Shown here: piece by piece, positions 14,311 through 14,977 of the stretch | Position numbering within the stretch: the stretch's first letter is position 1 | How the letters are laid out: every line of letters starts with the position of its first letter | Source: Oscillospiraceae bacterium | Lineage (GTDB): Bacteria; Bacillota_A; Clostridia; Oscillospirales; Oscillospiraceae | Assembly (NCBI GenBank): GCA_017540945.1 | Contig: JAFYAB010000033.1 | Span: forward strand, 1-14,977 | Reading direction: 5' to 3' | DNA length: 14,977 bases | Position numbers and translations under genes: made by a program | The notes under the pieces: generated by a model | What the model saw: the letters and a program-made list of their open reading frames with translations, nothing else | Told to the model about the DNA's origin: nothing | Databases searched by the model: none

Positions 14311-14862
14311 TCAATGTTGGACGTCGTATTTTACAAAACGCTTCCCGCACTTCTTCTGCACGAAGTTCTTCAGCGCTTCGGCGCTGCAATCCATCCCGTC
14401 CTTTGGGAGGATATAGAAGGCTCTGCCCTTGACCTCCATAAAGAAGGTCTTATCGGTCTCAAGCAGACTGTAGACGTCCTTGAATCTGCTGCGGGCAAAG
14501 GATTTCTGGCCGTTGATCTTCAGCTCCACGCCGTTGTCGTCCACCTGAACGTGGACTTTTTTATTCAGATAGTGCTTGCGGTAGCGTTCTACGGAGCTGT
14601 CCGCCTTTTTCCGTCCGACGGCAAAGGCCAGCAGCAGGATCAGCGCGAAGAGCACCATGGGCACCAGAAAGCCCACGGAGAAGCCCTTCAGGAGCATCAG
14701 CACGAGAAAGACGAGCATGCCCGCTGCGCCAATCAAGCCCAGCACGAGCCTTGTGGCGGGGGAGACGGCGGTTTTCATCCGATACATGGCCTCAAAATCG
14801 TTCAGCACCTCCTCGGTGTAGACGAATATGCCCTTAAACTGCTCTTTGTTGGCGCTTCCCAT
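14311..14862 (-). CDS. YcxB-like membrane protein
   Basis: Protein of 183 residues, function unknown. Two adjacent hydrophobic segments (about 38-58, RLVLGLIGAAGMLVFLVLML, and 65-83, FLVPMVLFALILLLAFAVG) form a membrane hairpin with a short loop. The C-terminal part (about 100-183) is soluble: VHVQVDDNGVELKINGQKSF, YSLLETDKTFFMEV and RAFYILPKDGM match the YcxB-like pattern. The N-terminus (MGSANKEQFKGIFVYTEEVLNDFEAMYR) is also soluble. Its ATG is 1 nt after the araD stop (TAAGATG), so it is translationally coupled to araD and followed by ulaE. Its link to pentose metabolism is not obvious. Confidence 0.8.
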   Translation of the reverse strand: MGSANKEQFKGIFVYTEEVLNDFEAMYRMKTAVSPATRLVLGLIGAAGMLVFLVLMLLKGFSVGFLVPMVLFALILLLAFAVGRKKADSSVERYRKHYLNKKVHVQVDDNGVELKINGQKSFARSRFKDVYSLLETDKTFFMEVKGRAFYILPKDGMDCSAEALKNFVQKKCGKRFVKYDVQH

Positions 14863-14863
14863 C

Positions 14864-14977
14864 TTAGCCCTTCCCCTGACCGTAGTAGGCGTTGGGTCCG
14901 TGCTTGCGCATGTAGTGCTTATCCAGGATGCGCTGAGGCGCGGGGAGAGCGGCGGGATCCACCTGACGGGTGAAGAT
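14864..14977 (-). CDS. araD: L-ribulose-5-phosphate 4-epimerase, C-terminal end (partial)
   Basis: Only the last 37 residues are in the window; the gene continues beyond the right edge. The stretch ILDKHYMRKHGPNAYYGQ is the characteristic C-terminus of AraD/UlaF/SgbE, which converts L-ribulose-5-P to D-xylulose-5-P. The product would feed the transketolase encoded three genes downstream, and the substrate would come from the UlaE-like epimerase. The extra GKG at the very end is a small extension. AraD, UlaF and SgbE cannot be told apart from this fragment. Confidence 0.85.
   Translation of the reverse strand: MFTRQVDPAALPAPQRILDKHYMRKHGPNAYYGQGKG

Overview
The window looks like chromosomal DNA of a GC-rich, spore-lineage Firmicute, most probably a gut Clostridia of the Oscillospiraceae/Ruminococcaceae type. 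Evidence: a YlmC/YmxH-family sporulation protein, a CD1247-type zinc-ribbon protein, Gram-positive style AGGAGG ribosome binding sites, sigma-A promoters with 17-18 nt spacers, a split (two-subunit) transketolase, and short dispersed repeats that I recall from such genomes. The genus assignment is inference. No rRNA, tRNA, CRISPR array, phage or insertion sequence was seen, and no stretch over 300 bases lacks a gene.

Layout. (1) 2-1242, plus strand: a membrane-anchored Cys-cluster protein translationally coupled to a pyruvate-formate-lyase-activase-like radical SAM protein, closed by a 16-bp terminator hairpin. The N-terminus of the radical SAM protein is built from in-frame tandem repeats. 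This pair is the best candidate here for an undescribed system. (2) 1308-6187, minus strand: a core housekeeping block. In transcription order it runs: a phosphoribosyltransferase-like protein with a damaged PRPP motif, efp, a CD1247-like protein, the YmxH-like protein, rpsB, tsf (with a perfect 25-bp inverted repeat between rpsB and tsf), and an ECF-type sigma factor gene that has lost the end of region 4 by an apparent deletion. Several genes have clear promoters or terminators. (3) 6268-10560, plus strand: starting from a perfect TTGACA-17-TATAAT promoter, an operon of a YgjV-like membrane protein fused to a GNAT-like domain, an OmpR-type response regulator, a histidine kinase and a beta-propeller-like lipoprotein, ended by a 17-bp terminator. 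(4) 10586-14977, minus strand: a pentose-phosphate operon, in order araD (3' end only), a YcxB-like membrane protein, ulaE with a one-base frameshift, the N- and C-terminal transketolase subunits, and a lipoprotein with a long Thr/Pro/Glu linker.

How they work together. In region 4 UlaE would convert L-xylulose-5-P to L-ribulose-5-P, AraD would convert that to D-xylulose-5-P, and transketolase would feed it into the non-oxidative pentose phosphate pathway. The frameshift would break the first step if it is real. In region 3 the 4-nt overlaps couple a membrane acetyltransferase-like protein to a two-component system, and the downstream lipoprotein may be a surface sensor or target. Region 2 is mostly translation (S2, EF-Ts, EF-P).
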